DNA from: Lottia gigantea
Lineage: Eukaryota; Mollusca; Gastropoda; Lottiidae
NCBI RefSeq assembly: GCF_000327385.1
Contig: NW_008707425.1
Location: 3,686,150-3,750,149 of the forward strand
Direction of reading: 5' to 3'
DNA length: 64,000 nt
Below are positions 12,201-48,118 of this stretch, one piece after another. How positions within the stretch are numbered: position 1 is the stretch's first letter; each line of letters begins with the position of its first letter. A program made the translations under genes and the position numbers. A model generated the notes under the pieces. It was not told the origin of the DNA, ran no database searches, and was given only the letters and a program-made list of their open reading frames with translations.

Positions 12201-15200
12201 AAACAAACCATAGCATAACAAGAGTTATGTCCCTTCCTTTTTAGAAACATGTCAAGTGTACATAATAGTACAATTTTGAACATTTCCATCATAACATTCA
12301 GTTTTAACTATTATAAAATAAAATATATAAATGTCAATATATACCAAGTATATCAACATATACTCTCATTTTAAAGAGATTGTAAAGAGGTTTTCTAAAT
12401 TTTTCATGTGTATCAGGAACAATAATAGCATCAAATTGCACCATTCAAATCTACTAAAATCAAGTGTTTTCTGATATCACCGCCGCAAAGGTCTTATGTA
12501 AAACACTTAGTTTTAGTGGAATTGCAGGAACCACAGACATCCTCTTAAAATATATCATATATTTTATTTTATAATAGTTAAAACTAAATGTTATGAAGGA
12601 AATTGATTAAAATTGTACTATTATGTACACATGACATGTTTCTAAATAGGAAGGGACATAACTCTAGTTATATTCAATGTACTCGAAAAAATAAGTCATA
12701 AAAAAAAAGCATCAAAAAGTTAGAAATTCTCTTTACAATCCTTTTTAATTTTGTCTTGCAACTAGTCAGTCTAAGCAAAATATTTATTACTTACTTTTTG
12801 GGGCTGCATTACGTAACTTTGCTATCAGATCCTCTATCTGAAACAATCACAAAATAGAGTAAAGAAAAAATTCATATTAGAATTATTAAATTGCAGTGAA
12901 AGGACACAACTTTCCACCCAATTGCAATGCTTTGTGGGGGACAAAAACCCTGCAAGTGTCAAGCCAAGGTGACCTAAGACTTTAACTGCATAATAATCAT
13001 TCCAAACAGCTACACCTGAACATAAATAATGGTACATGTAGTAGGAATTATAATAAAAAGACACAGTCATGTGACAATTCAGAGCTCATTTTCAGCTATT
13101 ATAACAATCAGTTTTCCAGTCCTACAGTCTGTTATCACTTCCAGACCAATATTAGCATTTTCCCAAAAGGTTTTGAGCTGATGACTTCATGATATATCCT
13201 GAATCTAAAGAGATTTCCCAACCTATTTCAGTCTTCACAACCCTGGAGCAATCCCCTGGACAAAAATTTGTTTCATCCACATTTTCAGCATGTGATGATG
13301 TCAGATGCTCTCTCAATTCAAAATAAATTCTTCTCCTACACCAGTTGATCACACCCCACACTCGCAGGTTGGCAAACAGGGCTTTAGATGAAGTTGTTTG
13401 ATTTACCTGTTCTTTGGTTTTAATAGGAATTTGTCTCTGAATTGCTTCTATATCATCTACAGGTGTCCTAAAACATATCAATATAAATATAAAGATTTGT
13501 GTATCTCTTAAAGGAATTTATAATAACCTCTTAAAATGAACATCAAATTGTAAACCTTGGCCACTAAGAGTCTATATTCATCAGTGAACTTAACTGGTAT
13601 CTTAACCATACAACAGGATCCTTATATAATCAGAAGAAATAAGTACTTAATGTTCAAAAAGGCTTCAATTGTTCAGTAGTTTTGAATAATTATTTGTAAT
13701 TTTATGGATAAATAACTTAGTTTCAAGAATTTAATGGAATATGACACCAGATAAGTTCACTGATGAATATATACTTATAGGCCTAGATTGAGAATTCAAA
13801 CTCAATGTTCATTCTAAATCCCGCACAGACGACAGAATTTTTTCTGTTGAAAATAACAAAAATTGTTACGTGTTCAAATTTTCATTAGCCCCACACAATG
13901 GACATTGTTCAAAAGAAACATTGCCTATGCAGTTGTCACATGACTTTTTTGAAATCAATAGTTTCAATTATAATGTTAAACCACGTGTTTTTTGTAAAAA
14001 CAGCACACATGACAGACTTGAAACATTTACTCCCGAAAAAACAATTGTTCAGTGTGCTAAAACACTTGACAGAATTTTCTCACAAAATAATGTTTTAAGG
14101 TCAAAAATCACTCTGACACTTGCATGATTTCTGTCAGTGCACTTTGACATGCTAATGATAAACGTTTTTCAGAGCTTGGATGAGGAGTGTGTGAAGAGTG
14201 CAGGGTTAATCTTTTATGTGACCCATGTGCAAGTAATGCGTAAAACAGTGCCGGTGGTTAATGTCCAAGCATGAACAATAATCATATAATACCTAACCTA
14301 TGCTTAAAGTAGTGCCATTCCTTGTCAATGTGTGCAAATTTTTAGTCGTGCCTTGCCTATGCAATGCATTACTCATGCATATACAGTATGCAATCAATCA
14401 AGAAATGCCACACCTTGCCACAACAAATTGCGCACCAATTGACAAGTGTCCCTTTAAGGTAATGAAGTTCAAAACTTCAGACAAAGATAGTGGACAGGAT
14501 CAATCATACGCAGTTCAATATCAGTTATCACAATACCATCTTACTATATAAGCTTACCAAATATAAATATTTATAAAATTCAATTTAGATTTATTGAACA
14601 TAAAATGTCAAAGGCAAAGCAGTTTAATTATATTTAATGGTGAATGTCACAGGCATTGTGTTTCAATTCTGAAAAGTGATATCAACTTTTAAAGCAATAA
14701 TATAATATTTTCACTGTTTAAATAGTGTTCAATATATCAATTGTAGAGCCAGTTTAATTAAAATTAGACCAAGCTATTGTCCCTTTTTTTTATTAGTTTT
14801 TACTTCTAATGTAGCCACTTCAGTTAGGGTCTAACAACAGCCCTTGAACGTTCATCAAATCAAACTTTTGACCTATCATCGATGGAGTCTGCATTAACCT
14901 GCATCAAATTTCTTCCCTCTCCAGCACTAGAAATTTATGAAGCGGTATTTATCAGGCTAGGTCTAAAGGTTATTTTGACGAATGTTTAAGAGGCCAGTAT
15001 TTAGACTGTAACTGAAGTGGCTGTATTAAAATAAATGCTAATAAAAAAGCATAATGAAAGTTTGGTCTAATTAATTCTAATTATGCTGATGGAAGGCAAA
15101 TCATGTTGTTACTCAGTTTCATGCTATGAGATCTTGAGACAACGGTTAAAGCAAACATTAAGGAAGCTAGAAAGATTGATAAAAGTTAAGTAGGCTGGTA

Positions 15201-15276
15201 AGCTTACCACTTACTTTTCTAATATAACTTTAAGTTTCTTCAAATCTTTAAGTTTCCATTCTATTGGAAGGGACAT
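6226..15276 (-). CDS. SNAPC2: SNAPC2-like snRNA-activating protein complex subunit 2
   Basis: Exons on the minus strand: 15276-15215 (ATG at 15276), 13467-13407, 12837-12791, 12024-11922, 10420-10352, 8499-8364, 7094-6924 and 6509-6226 (TGA 6228-6226). This gives about 310 codons; human is about 334. Recognised by order of motifs: an N-terminal Myb/SANT-like start (SLPIEWKLKDLKKLK), APIE followed by SWLTLAAQLVF, DYKLVYKYLAAILQG, SECAIVLDLMHSLADIL, an acidic/basic linker (GQKRKRED) and the terminal LNPLCIPVSLL, which match human SNAPC2 in order. The SNAP complex binds proximal sequence elements to start Pol II and Pol III snRNA transcription. Phases agree at every junction except exon 3/4. There the canonical GTAAGT at 12794 gives the wrong phase, and a donor four bases further on (GTAATA) is needed. 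An alternative exon 4 start at 12075 is also in phase. Exon 6 ends inside a minisatellite. Exon 8 has two in-frame acceptors 9 bases apart. Confidence 0.85.
7425..7590. repeat. Fold-back (hairpin) element in SNAPC2 intron
   Basis: Two inverted arms of about 50 bases (AACTAATCAAAGCTTGTCAT... near 7436 and its imperfect complement ending near 7582) surround a ~65-base loop. It looks like a small palindromic MITE. Target duplications were not resolved. Confidence 0.5.
7722..7865 (+). mobile_element. tRNA-derived SINE (family 2), degraded
   Basis: An A-box-like TGTAGCTCAGTTGGTTT near 7732 is followed by a body with TTGATGACACTGAATAAATC, related to 4500-4735. It lies directly beside the SNAPC2 minisatellite. 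Confidence 0.4.
7871..8410 (-). repeat. 49-bp minisatellite spanning the SNAPC2 exon 6 5' splice site (~11 copies)
   Basis: Read on the minus strand, each unit contains CTACCATCTTTACC then TTCTGTAG directly followed by GTAGGTATTT. The first unit in transcription order holds the real end of exon 6 (8364, reading ...LPSLPSV) and its donor GTAGGT. That copy has TGTGG where the others have TGTAG. Copies are nearly identical, suggesting recent expansion or homogenisation. Because 49 is not a multiple of 3, and the exon frame meets a TGA in the next unit, use of later donors would normally truncate the protein. Confidence 0.9.
8543..9300. mobile_element. hAT-like MITE split by a pearl-like insertion
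   Basis: The left part (8543-8657, TAGTGCTGCCACGATATATA...) and right part (9053 to about 9300, with GATATAACAATTGTTTTCAC) together match the intact element at 44922-45218. The stretch between is a pearl-like repeat. The right terminus is poorly preserved. It starts about 45 bp upstream of the SNAPC2 exon 6 acceptor. Confidence 0.6.
8658..9052 (+). mobile_element. Pearl-like element (GGGCAATAACTC family), nested
   Basis: Begins AGATAGCTTGCCAGGCAAG, continues with ATACGCCCACTGGCAGC, carries one to two core repeats (GGTTCATCCTTGGGTGATTA) and ends in TCAGCATATAAAA. Same layout as 9930-10337 and 10568-11372. No reading frame. Confidence 0.6.
9930..10337 (+). mobile_element. Pearl-like element
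   Basis: Left end CTTGCAAGGCAAGGTAATAT, one full core unit with AAGGGCAATAACCCATACT, right end GAGGGCATATAAAAA. It sits immediately upstream (+ coordinates) of SNAPC2 exon 5 (10352-10420), only about 15 bp from that exon's donor site. Confidence 0.65.
10568..11372 (+). mobile_element. Pearl-like element with four ~160-bp tandem core repeats
   Basis: Left end ATAGCTTGCCAGGCAAGG, then tandem units of about 157-162 bp (GGGTTCATCCTTGGGTGATR recurs near 10961, 11118 and 11280, with a more diverged unit before), right end GTGGGCATATAAAA. Single-copy ends around ~160-bp core repeats are the architecture reported for bivalve pearl elements and non-autonomous Helentrons. The assignment is by architecture only. 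Confidence 0.65.
12221..12665. repeat. Long inverted repeat (~110-bp arms) in SNAPC2 intron 3
   Basis: The left arm (12221-12329, starting AGAGTTATGTCCCTTCC) and right arm (12551-12665) are reverse complements with few mismatches, about 220 bases apart. Interleaved with it is a TTAA family C element, with its left end at 12371 (TTAAAGAGATTGTAAAGAGG) and right end near 12750. The pre-mRNA could form a strong hairpin between SNAPC2 exons 3 and 4. Confidence 0.75.
13170..13400. mobile_element. hAT-like MITE, diverged copy
   Basis: Shares TTTCAGCATGTGATGATG and TGCTCTCTCAATTCAAAATA with the intact element at 53024-53225. Ends are degraded (GGCAAACAGGGC at the right). It lies next to the donor of SNAPC2 exon 2 (13407). 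Confidence 0.55.
13520..13825. mobile_element. TTAA-flanked MITE family D, copy
   Basis: Termini AAAATGAACATCAAATT and CAATGTTCATTCTAAAT are inverted. The inner ATTCATCAGTGAACTTAACT and GATAAGTTCACTGATGAATA are also inverted, as in 61547-61892. Confidence 0.55.
14585..15130. mobile_element. Composite of two inverted-repeat elements
   Basis: An inner element (about 14762-15080) has ~65-bp inverted ends beginning AATTAGACCAAGC and sharing GCCACTTCAGTTA. It is embedded in an outer element whose left (TTTCACTGTTTAAATAGTG) and right (GTTGTTACTCAGTTTCATGC) parts recur around 61490-61545 and 61905-61965. There the outer element is interrupted by a different MITE. Confidence 0.5.
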
Positions 15277-16586
15277 CTTTCTGCTGGAAAATGTTGATCA
15301 ATATGCAAGATTATCAAATATCTAGATTTTAGGAAATACTGTAGTACCGTTAACTTAGATCAGATAATCAGACACACATATTAAAAACTATAACATGTTC
15401 TTCATTAAACAACTCACATGAACCTATCATATCCAGTATCTAACAAATTATTTAAAAAAAAAAATGGAATATCAAATTCAAAATAGTAAATCTAAAAATA
15501 GGTAGGTAGTCTTAAAGGGACTGGTTTGCATAGTATTCAGAAGTACTAGAAATGTACGAAAATCACATTATTCCTTACCGCCTAGTTATTGAAAATGTTT
15601 CAGTTGATAAAGGCAGTAGGAATGACCCCCAACTAGGCCTAGGTACTAGGCTAAATCAGGCATAATAAATAAATGTGCAAATAAGTTTTCGGTGGTAGAT
15701 CTACCCTGATATAAATTAAATAGCCATCCCTAATTAACAGTTAATATGAGTATTTTTGTTTGAAAATGTTACTCTATACTGTCATTTCTTTCAGGCATCA
15801 GAAATTAGGTCAAAGAACATAAGCACCTTTGGCCTTTTCACTTTCTTTCTTCTTCAATCAGGTCTAGGTTACTTAGCACTAGCACTTAACGTCTTAAGCA
15901 GGCCAGTTTTTCTGAAAGTAAAAGGCAGAGGAAAGTTTCACGTCAGAATAAGGACATTGAAATGTACATTTGGATTCCTACAGATTTGTCAACATAAAAG
16001 TGTTTTCGAAGAATAAATCCAGACTAAAAGTTTTATGAAATTGTACATTGACAAGTTCTTTGATGTATAGATCTAAGGGTAATGTAGAAACGCCATGTGA
16101 AAGGTCTGACAAATCGACCGATCATTCATATACGTCATCAACCTCGGAGCACAATTATTTATGACGTTTCACTTTTGTTCGCCCTTTCGGTCTCATACGG
16201 AAATATACGTAGATGAACGAGATTAAATTTTTGATGATTTCATTGGTTAACGGACCCTTCCGATAAAATTTCCGTTAGTTCTTATCATACGACAAGCGAT
16301 CGGCCATTAGAAACGAATATTAGGAGAAAACATTGTCGTAACTACTTGACTGTCATCCTTTTATTTTCCAGACTTTTAATCTAAATATTTGAAGTGGAGG
16401 GTATTAAGTGAAAGGCTCTTGCATCTATCTTTCAATTCATGGCCTAACTGGCGTGGTGAGTGTGCCACATTCGTGTAAAATCTAAAGTGATCAGAGGCGA
16501 ATAGATTCAGTCTCTGAAATGTAACAGATCTGAGATTTTAACCTTTTTTGTGGACAAATAAACTGTTTTTAAGACTCAACATTATA
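15277..16586. promoter_or_regulatory. Shared head-to-head promoter region of SNAPC2 and GSK3
   Basis: The two start codons diverge 1,310 bp apart. The part nearest GSK3 (about 16090-16330) has more CpG than its surroundings and contains CRE-like half sites (TACGTCATC near 16133, ATGACGTTTC near 16161). A family B MITE fragment lies at 15514-15575. Transcription starts and the 5' UTRs cannot be placed from sequence. Confidence 0.45.
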
Positions 16587-27684
<11,098 letters not shown>

Positions 27685-30600
27685 AGATAGTAGAAATGTA
27701 GATTTGTACATCATATAATATATCATTTATTGAACAGAATGTTTCAAATTGCAATAGCAAAAGAGTTTGTGTGAGAGTGTGAGCTTGTTGGTGTGTGTGT
27801 GTGTGTGTTTATGTGTGATGGACTCATTTGTTAATTGTTTGCTGTTAATATCATTTTTAACTGCATTTGATAACATCATATTGAAATGATGTTATTTTTT
27901 AAAAAATAGTTAAAAATATTGAAATTTTTTATGAATTTGAGATTTGCAACCTAAATTGTAATTATTCTACCCCATTTTTCTTGAAATAGCCAAAGATAAA
28001 ATTCATATTAATATTGGCACTTATCTTTGAGTTCTTGTGATTTTAAAATAATTTATGAGAAGTACATTTAATTTTGAAACCAAAAGTGTTAAAATTGTGT
28101 CCTGAAAGTAAACATGCTGACAATCCATTTAAACCTTTTAAACAATGATGTTCTTGATTGGGAGGTCTTCATGTTTGGGATTCATGCAATCAACTGGAAG
28201 TACAATAAAACAATTTGGCTGTCCATAAGACTGCGAAGATTCCGAATGCGCTCCAAAAACTGGAGGTGTAGAGGAATAGAAGGGTAAATTTTGAATGTGG
28301 CTCATCCAGTTTCAAACTGTTCAATTGAAGCCAGGATTGGAACAGGCGGAACCTGTTCAGAACAAACCAATCAAGCGCCACCCTAAAATTACTCCAGGAT
28401 CATATATTATGTGATAAGGTATGTCAATAGACAATGTTTATGTATCAATGTTCAGAGGGTTAAATATGGATTGACTTTCATTAAAAAGTTTAAGGCATTT
28501 ATATTAAAAGCGAATCTGTCATTGAGTCATAATATTATCTTATATAAATGATTAATTTCTTTTAGAATTTATAAACTTTGAAAAATCTCATATAATTTTC
28601 AAAATTAGAATGAAACAGGATTATAATTATTATACAATTAGCGATATGGTCAACTATTGTTTTTATCAACTCATTAAAGGCAAAACTCAGATTTAATTGT
28701 TCCCTTCTGAATTCATGTGGATAACTGTCAAAAACTGAAAGTTTTACTTTTTTTTTGCTGTCATTAATTTCATCATATTGAAGTAAATACCAATATATTT
28801 TTATAACAGATCTAAAAAAAAAAAAAAATTGTTTCTGGTGTCACAAGCTTTATATGGCCATTTTCAAATCAATCCAATCCAAATATAAAATGTGAAAGAA
28901 GAGTCCAAATTGTTAGTTTTTGGTGAGAAATTACGAAAATCAGACTTGTTTTTGACATCAAAGCAGGATATCACCTCCAGAAAACTGAAAATTCATATTT
29001 TGTTTTCATGGAATCTTATCTCTTTTGACACTTTTTGAAAAATAAACTATTGAAATATTAATATATGATTTTGGCATTTTGAAAAGTGATTGGTAGGACT
29101 GTTATAAGATGTTCTAGGTTTTCACTTGTTTTTAGTTTGTATTAGGTACTCGTATTAAATCTTGCCTTAATGCTTTATTTCATCGTCTTGTTTGTACTGC
29201 TGCAAAGTTTCGACACATCTTTAATAAGGGTAACAGTAAAAATTGGTTGAAAACTTTAAGAACCAAGGTACTGTAGAATATATCGTGATCATTTGTGTTT
29301 TGTTTTAAAGAAAATAGAAAAAAATAAGAGGTGTGGTGTCGGGAATGAATATTGATCATTGATCATGTCTGTTACAGTGAAAAAGACAATTTTAGTGTCC
29401 GTCGCGAGCTAATCAATACAGAACCAGACAAGAAACGGGCATGATTTGCTTCTATCATGTTCTACTGTATTGATAATCCTGTACCATACACTGCATTGGT
29501 CACCAGACCTCTTGATAGTGTCAAGACCTCTTGTATTGTCTTCGTTCTTCTGTATAGATTATTCCACACCATACATTGTTTCTTGGCACCTAAATTACAA
29601 TATGTCAATCATTATTAATATTTTGTCACGTTTTTAAACAAATGGTTCACTATTTAATATCTGTACAAAACCAGTTTAGTTTAAATACCCTAAATATCCC
29701 TTATGTATTGATGTGTTCCACTAGCTAGTCAGTAAATGAACGTAAAAACCATCAATATGTATCAATAATGTAAATAATACTTGTCATCTATATTGTGTAC
29801 ATGTACAATTTGCCCTTTGTCAAACCCTGCTAAAGGTGCACAATCGAAATTTTATACATGCATTTATCAGAAAATACCCACATTTCTACAAGCAATGTAC
29901 AAAAACAACAAATTGAGTTTTGTTAATAATTTAATTTAATTAAATCCAAAATGATTTCTGTACATTTATGATTGCCATTCTAATATTTGTGGCTATGAAT
30001 TTTCTTCAGTCTATGTAAGAATGAAAAAATGGAAGAAAATTTGCCTTTTAGTTCAACTGGAGCCTTATTCTTGAAAACTTAACTTAAGATGATTATAGTG
30101 TTCCAGTGATCTGATTGGTCAATTACTAAAATTGATTGTAAATTTAGTATTTTTATCCAATCAGATTGCCGTATTTCTAAAATGCTGATTTTATTTAAGT
30201 TAAATTTTGGAGAAAAAGGCCCAGATCCATTAATGGTTTAATGAAGTTGATTTGCTATTTAAAATATAATATTATTTATTTGTCATTTCTAAACAGTTTT
30301 TGCTGAGGAAATTTTCAACCTGCGCAATTGAGATTTGTAATATAAGTTTGTTCATCCCTATTTGCTATTGTCTGTTAGGGACGTTTTCAGTTATCACAGT
30401 GATGGTCTAACTGGCATTGCCTCTGTTCCTAACTAAAAGGGGAATTTGACAGATAATTTATTGTGACATCACTGTCTCAGGTATTGAGGGTATGGTGATG
30501 TCATTTTTAAAATTTTTCCGTGGTCTAAAACTAACCTAAAAATATTGTTGTAAGGAACAAGCCTAGCTGGACTGTGAAATATTCTATCAATAATTTGAAA

Positions 30601-31679
30601 ATGTCACTAATGGAATATGTATTTTGAAAGAGTTTGTTGTGTAAATGGTTTTTAACAAGCAGTACTTATCTATATACTAGAAATTTTTAACAGCATTGTG
30701 TCTATTTCATAATGTAATTCATTTACAAATTTTTTCTCAAAATCTCTCCTAGTTCAGGTAGTTGATTTTTAGTTTAGAATGTTTTGCTTGAAAACTGCCA
30801 ATTTTCAGGAATTGAGAGATTTTGAGAAAAATTTGAGAGTAGCACTGTGAATTTGTCGATTGAATGCATACAACAAGGTACGAGTTAACACTCCCCCCCT
30901 TACTCTCTCCTAACTTGTTCCCTTTGTGTTGAGCATTCATTTGTATTTTTTAAAGAAATTTGTTTTTTTGTGTTTTATATTGTAGTCAGAAAGGTTTGTA
31001 TATAGGTTCCAACTTTTCTTGTCCAAGATTGACTTATTTATTTTTATGTAGGAATTTTTAGCTGTTGGCTCTGTTAAGTTTCATTATAACTAAGTTTTTT
31101 TTTTTTGTATGAAAGTGGTCGATTAAAAATTTCAATTTAGGAACATAATAATATTATTCTTTTGTGAATATTCTAGATTTAATCAGTTATTGATTATTTA
31201 AAAGTTGACCATTGAATGCTTGTAAAAACATTAAAATGTACAGTATCTTCAGTCTTATGTTGGTATTCAATGTCCTGTGTTCCTTGCAGGAATTATGAAC
31301 AGAGCAGCAGTGGCTGACAGTTAAATGCTCACTCCCTTACCATAGTGCCTGAGCTATGAACATCAAAATTTGAAATGGCTCTTTCATATAGTCTCTATTT
31401 ACATCCTGCAGTACAATACAAATGCACCATTTACCTATATTGTACAGTTATATGTGTTGGTGGATTCTGTACAAAGCCATGATATTCTTAGGAATTATCT
31501 GCCAGATAAGCAACATCAAAATAGTTGTGATTAACACAGGTTTTACAATACATCATTACGTATAGGTCCCGAATCCTCACATCTAAGAAAATTTTTCTTC
31601 CCATGACTGTCATCAGACTACAAATAACTTTCATTGGCCAAGAACAATTTATTAGATGCACATATGTCTTTAACCATGT

Positions 31680-31850
31680 GAATTTCTCGATTCTTCCCAT
31701 TTTCAATAGGTTTCCTTGGATGATAATAACAACCATACCAAGTTCCTTCAAAATCAGTCGAGAATTGTGCCTTGTAGAGTGTTTACGAGCATTTGTGGAC
31801 CGACAGATGGCCATGGGTGATGCCAATATACGCTCCCCATTTTATGTGTT
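31680..31850 (+). mobile_element. Pearl-like element, 3' fragment
   Basis: One core unit (TTCAATAGGTTTCCTTGGAT, GAGAATTGTGCCTTGTAGAG) and right end with CAATATACGCTCCCCATTTT. Confidence 0.55.
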
Positions 31851-32029
31851 CAATAAAATAGAAGACACACTACTAGTCCATTTTTAGTTGATGCAAATAA
31901 TGTGGATACTGTATAGCACAACACCTTAAGATTGTCATGGATAAATTTTCAAAATATAATCTGCTATAGAAAAAACTAAGTAGTCCTATTTTCCTTGAAG
32001 GTCACAACAGGTGATTATAATAATATTGG

Positions 32030-32175
32030 AATGACTTGATATACAATTCATTATACAATACATAATATAAATACTAGCTAGCACTACACATTATACAATA
32101 CAGATACTAGCTAGCACTACACATTATACAATACATAATACAGATACTAGCTAGCACTACACATTATACAATACA
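32030..32175 (+). repeat. Short tandem array, ~34-42 bp unit
   Basis: Three to four copies of ACTAGCTAGCACTACACATT followed by ATACAATACA variants. Confidence 0.8.
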
Positions 32176-34236
32176 GCACACAATCCTGTGAGAGGACATC
32201 TTACACATCTTTTTATCTAACAGTTTTATATGTAATGTGGTTTTTAGACGAGGTTTTACTGTATTTATTCCTTGGCAAATATTTTGAGCTACAGACTGCA
32301 TCAATAGAAATTCTATTGGTCCCCTTTTTTTAGATTTTATTGAGTCAAATTCTATTCCCTTTAATTGTTAGATTTTGTCATTGCATTTCATCATCCAGAA
32401 TCTCATGGTCAAGCGAATATGACATCAAAGTTCCAACACTCTAAATGACTGGACTACAGTCCATCCTAATAACAGCAAGATGACAAAAGGAACCCTTTTT
32501 TTTTTAAGTTGTTCACCATTAGTTTTTATATTCTTTCATAAGGCTAGGGTTTTAAACTGTTTCTCAAAAATAATCTGTAAATAAGCAGACACTGCCACTT
32601 TAAGCTCAAGAAAATGAACAAGAAACTAGATACGAGTAAAGTTCACAAGATTTTCTGAAAGGAAGGGATCTAGAATATATAATATAATAATAATGATAAT
32701 ATCTGTATAATCCCAGTTATAATATAGCCTATATAATACCCTTAACCATAATAATATGAAATGACTAGATCATTTCTACTCTTTATAGCACATTTCTTGG
32801 ATTTCATGTGATATTACAATACAACTATTCACTTACTTCCTAGCTCTAGAAATTTCACTAAATCAAAATGCAGATGATTAAGAAAAAAAAATTCAAATTC
32901 ATTTTGCTCATTTGTTTTCAATATTTCTAACTTGTCATCTTGATGCAAAAATGATTTTTGATTCTGCAATGCCTGTGCTTAGCAGTGCAGTGGATCTGTC
33001 TGCAACAACTTTGCATAGTATACACATTTGGTATTTCACAGACGCATGGAATTGAAGGACATTTCAAGAGAAAGATAAATTTAAAAATTGAGTTTTGTCA
33101 TATTCTAACAAAAAAAAAACCAGAAAAATTGACAAATACACAGAATGAGATATGAAGTTAGGAAATAGTTCCTAAAGTAAAATGTGATTTAATTCTTTAT
33201 TACAATTATAACTAATACATCATTTTTTTACGGCTCCCAATTTTATGGATGTGTACGTCAATGCATAAGCATTAAAACATAACTTTAAGATTTTTTTGCC
33301 CTAAAGTAGTTTATTTTTAATTTTTAAATCATAGTTTTGAAAATGGCCTCCATATTCTTCATGATATCACAGGTTGTATTACCTTTTATTATTGCATTTT
33401 CAGCATCCAAACTTGAAATTCCACAACAAATGACATAAATCATGATTTATCACAAAAAAATAACAATTAAAATCTTCAAAAAAAAAAATCATAAAATTCA
33501 ACAATCATATGTATTGCGTGTCATTGGTTAACGAAGAAGTATTTGATTGTAAACACTCTAGATTCTAAACTACAGTCTAGCTCTACTAAATACAGTGCTG
33601 GTCAGTATATCAAAGGTGATTTGCTACTAATACTTATCACCCTGGGTCCACTCACACATTCGTACTCAATTCCTATCAAAGTTGGATAATTATTTTAAAA
33701 AGCATCCAATCAGAATAGGTCATGTATTATAGGTCAGATCAAGGCAATCATTAGGAGTTGTCCCAGGAGAATAAATAAGGGTACATAATAAGACTATGGG
33801 TTTCTGACTATGCTGTATTCCAATTCACTGAATGAAAAAAGGACCATTTAATATTTTGCCTTTGTACTTAATGATTACTGTCATGTTTTTTGAGAAATTT
33901 TTGAATCTGAAAGCCAACTCATAACAAATTAAATTAATGTTCATGATCTAACCTCTGAAAAACCTCTGCCATGTTTAATAAAAAAAAACAGAAATTATCC
34001 TATTATTAAAACCCTATAATAATAGCAGAAACTCCAACTATTTCAATTCAGAAAAACTAGATACAAGATCTATTAGCACAAAATTCACTCAATCTTCAGG
34101 TCCAAACTTGTATGATTTTTTTCTAAATGTGTCATTTTTGGCAATCCCAAAATAAATAAGTATCTATATACTAAGCGTATAATAATAGTGGAATTTGTTT
34201 CTGACTCTATATAATATAATATACTAATGTGTGTTT

Positions 34237-47965
<13,729 letters not shown>

Positions 47966-48118
47966 TTTGATGCTCTGAAATCATGTGACATTCATCAAAT
48001 ACGCATGCGCATTACTCACGGTCATATATCCGGTTGATTAGCGGGAACGAGCACGCTCGGAAAAATAGTCGAAATATTTTGATAAATAAATTGAATAAAA
48101 GAATCCTTTTACTGCAAT
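47966..48118. promoter_or_regulatory. Bidirectional promoter of ATP6V1A and NAA50
   Basis: Only 153 bp separate the two start codons. The segment contains an NRF1-like palindrome, ACGCATGCGCAT (48001-48012), common in TATA-less housekeeping promoters. An E-box TCATGTGA (47981-47988) resembles the M-box/CLEAR class bound by MITF/TFEB factors that regulate lysosomal genes. Motifs are seen; factor binding is inferred. Transcription starts must lie within or very near this interval. Confidence 0.7.

Larger units (their letters stand above)
27685..34236. other. Intergenic region between convergent GSK3 and ATP6V1A (includes both 3' UTRs)
   Basis: No coding exon was found in either strand over 6.5 kb. 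Contents: a (GT)n microsatellite at about 27790-27809, an A-run at 28814-28828, a pearl-like 3' fragment (31680-31850), a 30-40 bp tandem repeat (32030-32175) and AT-rich unique sequence. GSK3 mRNAs often have long 3' UTRs, so much of this may be transcribed. Poly(A) sites cannot be chosen from sequence alone. Confidence 0.55.

Noticed and set aside
13870-14127. 85-codon plus-strand frame with several cysteines
   Set aside because: Lies in AT-rich, partly palindromic DNA, no recognised domain, no convincing splice sites or start context.
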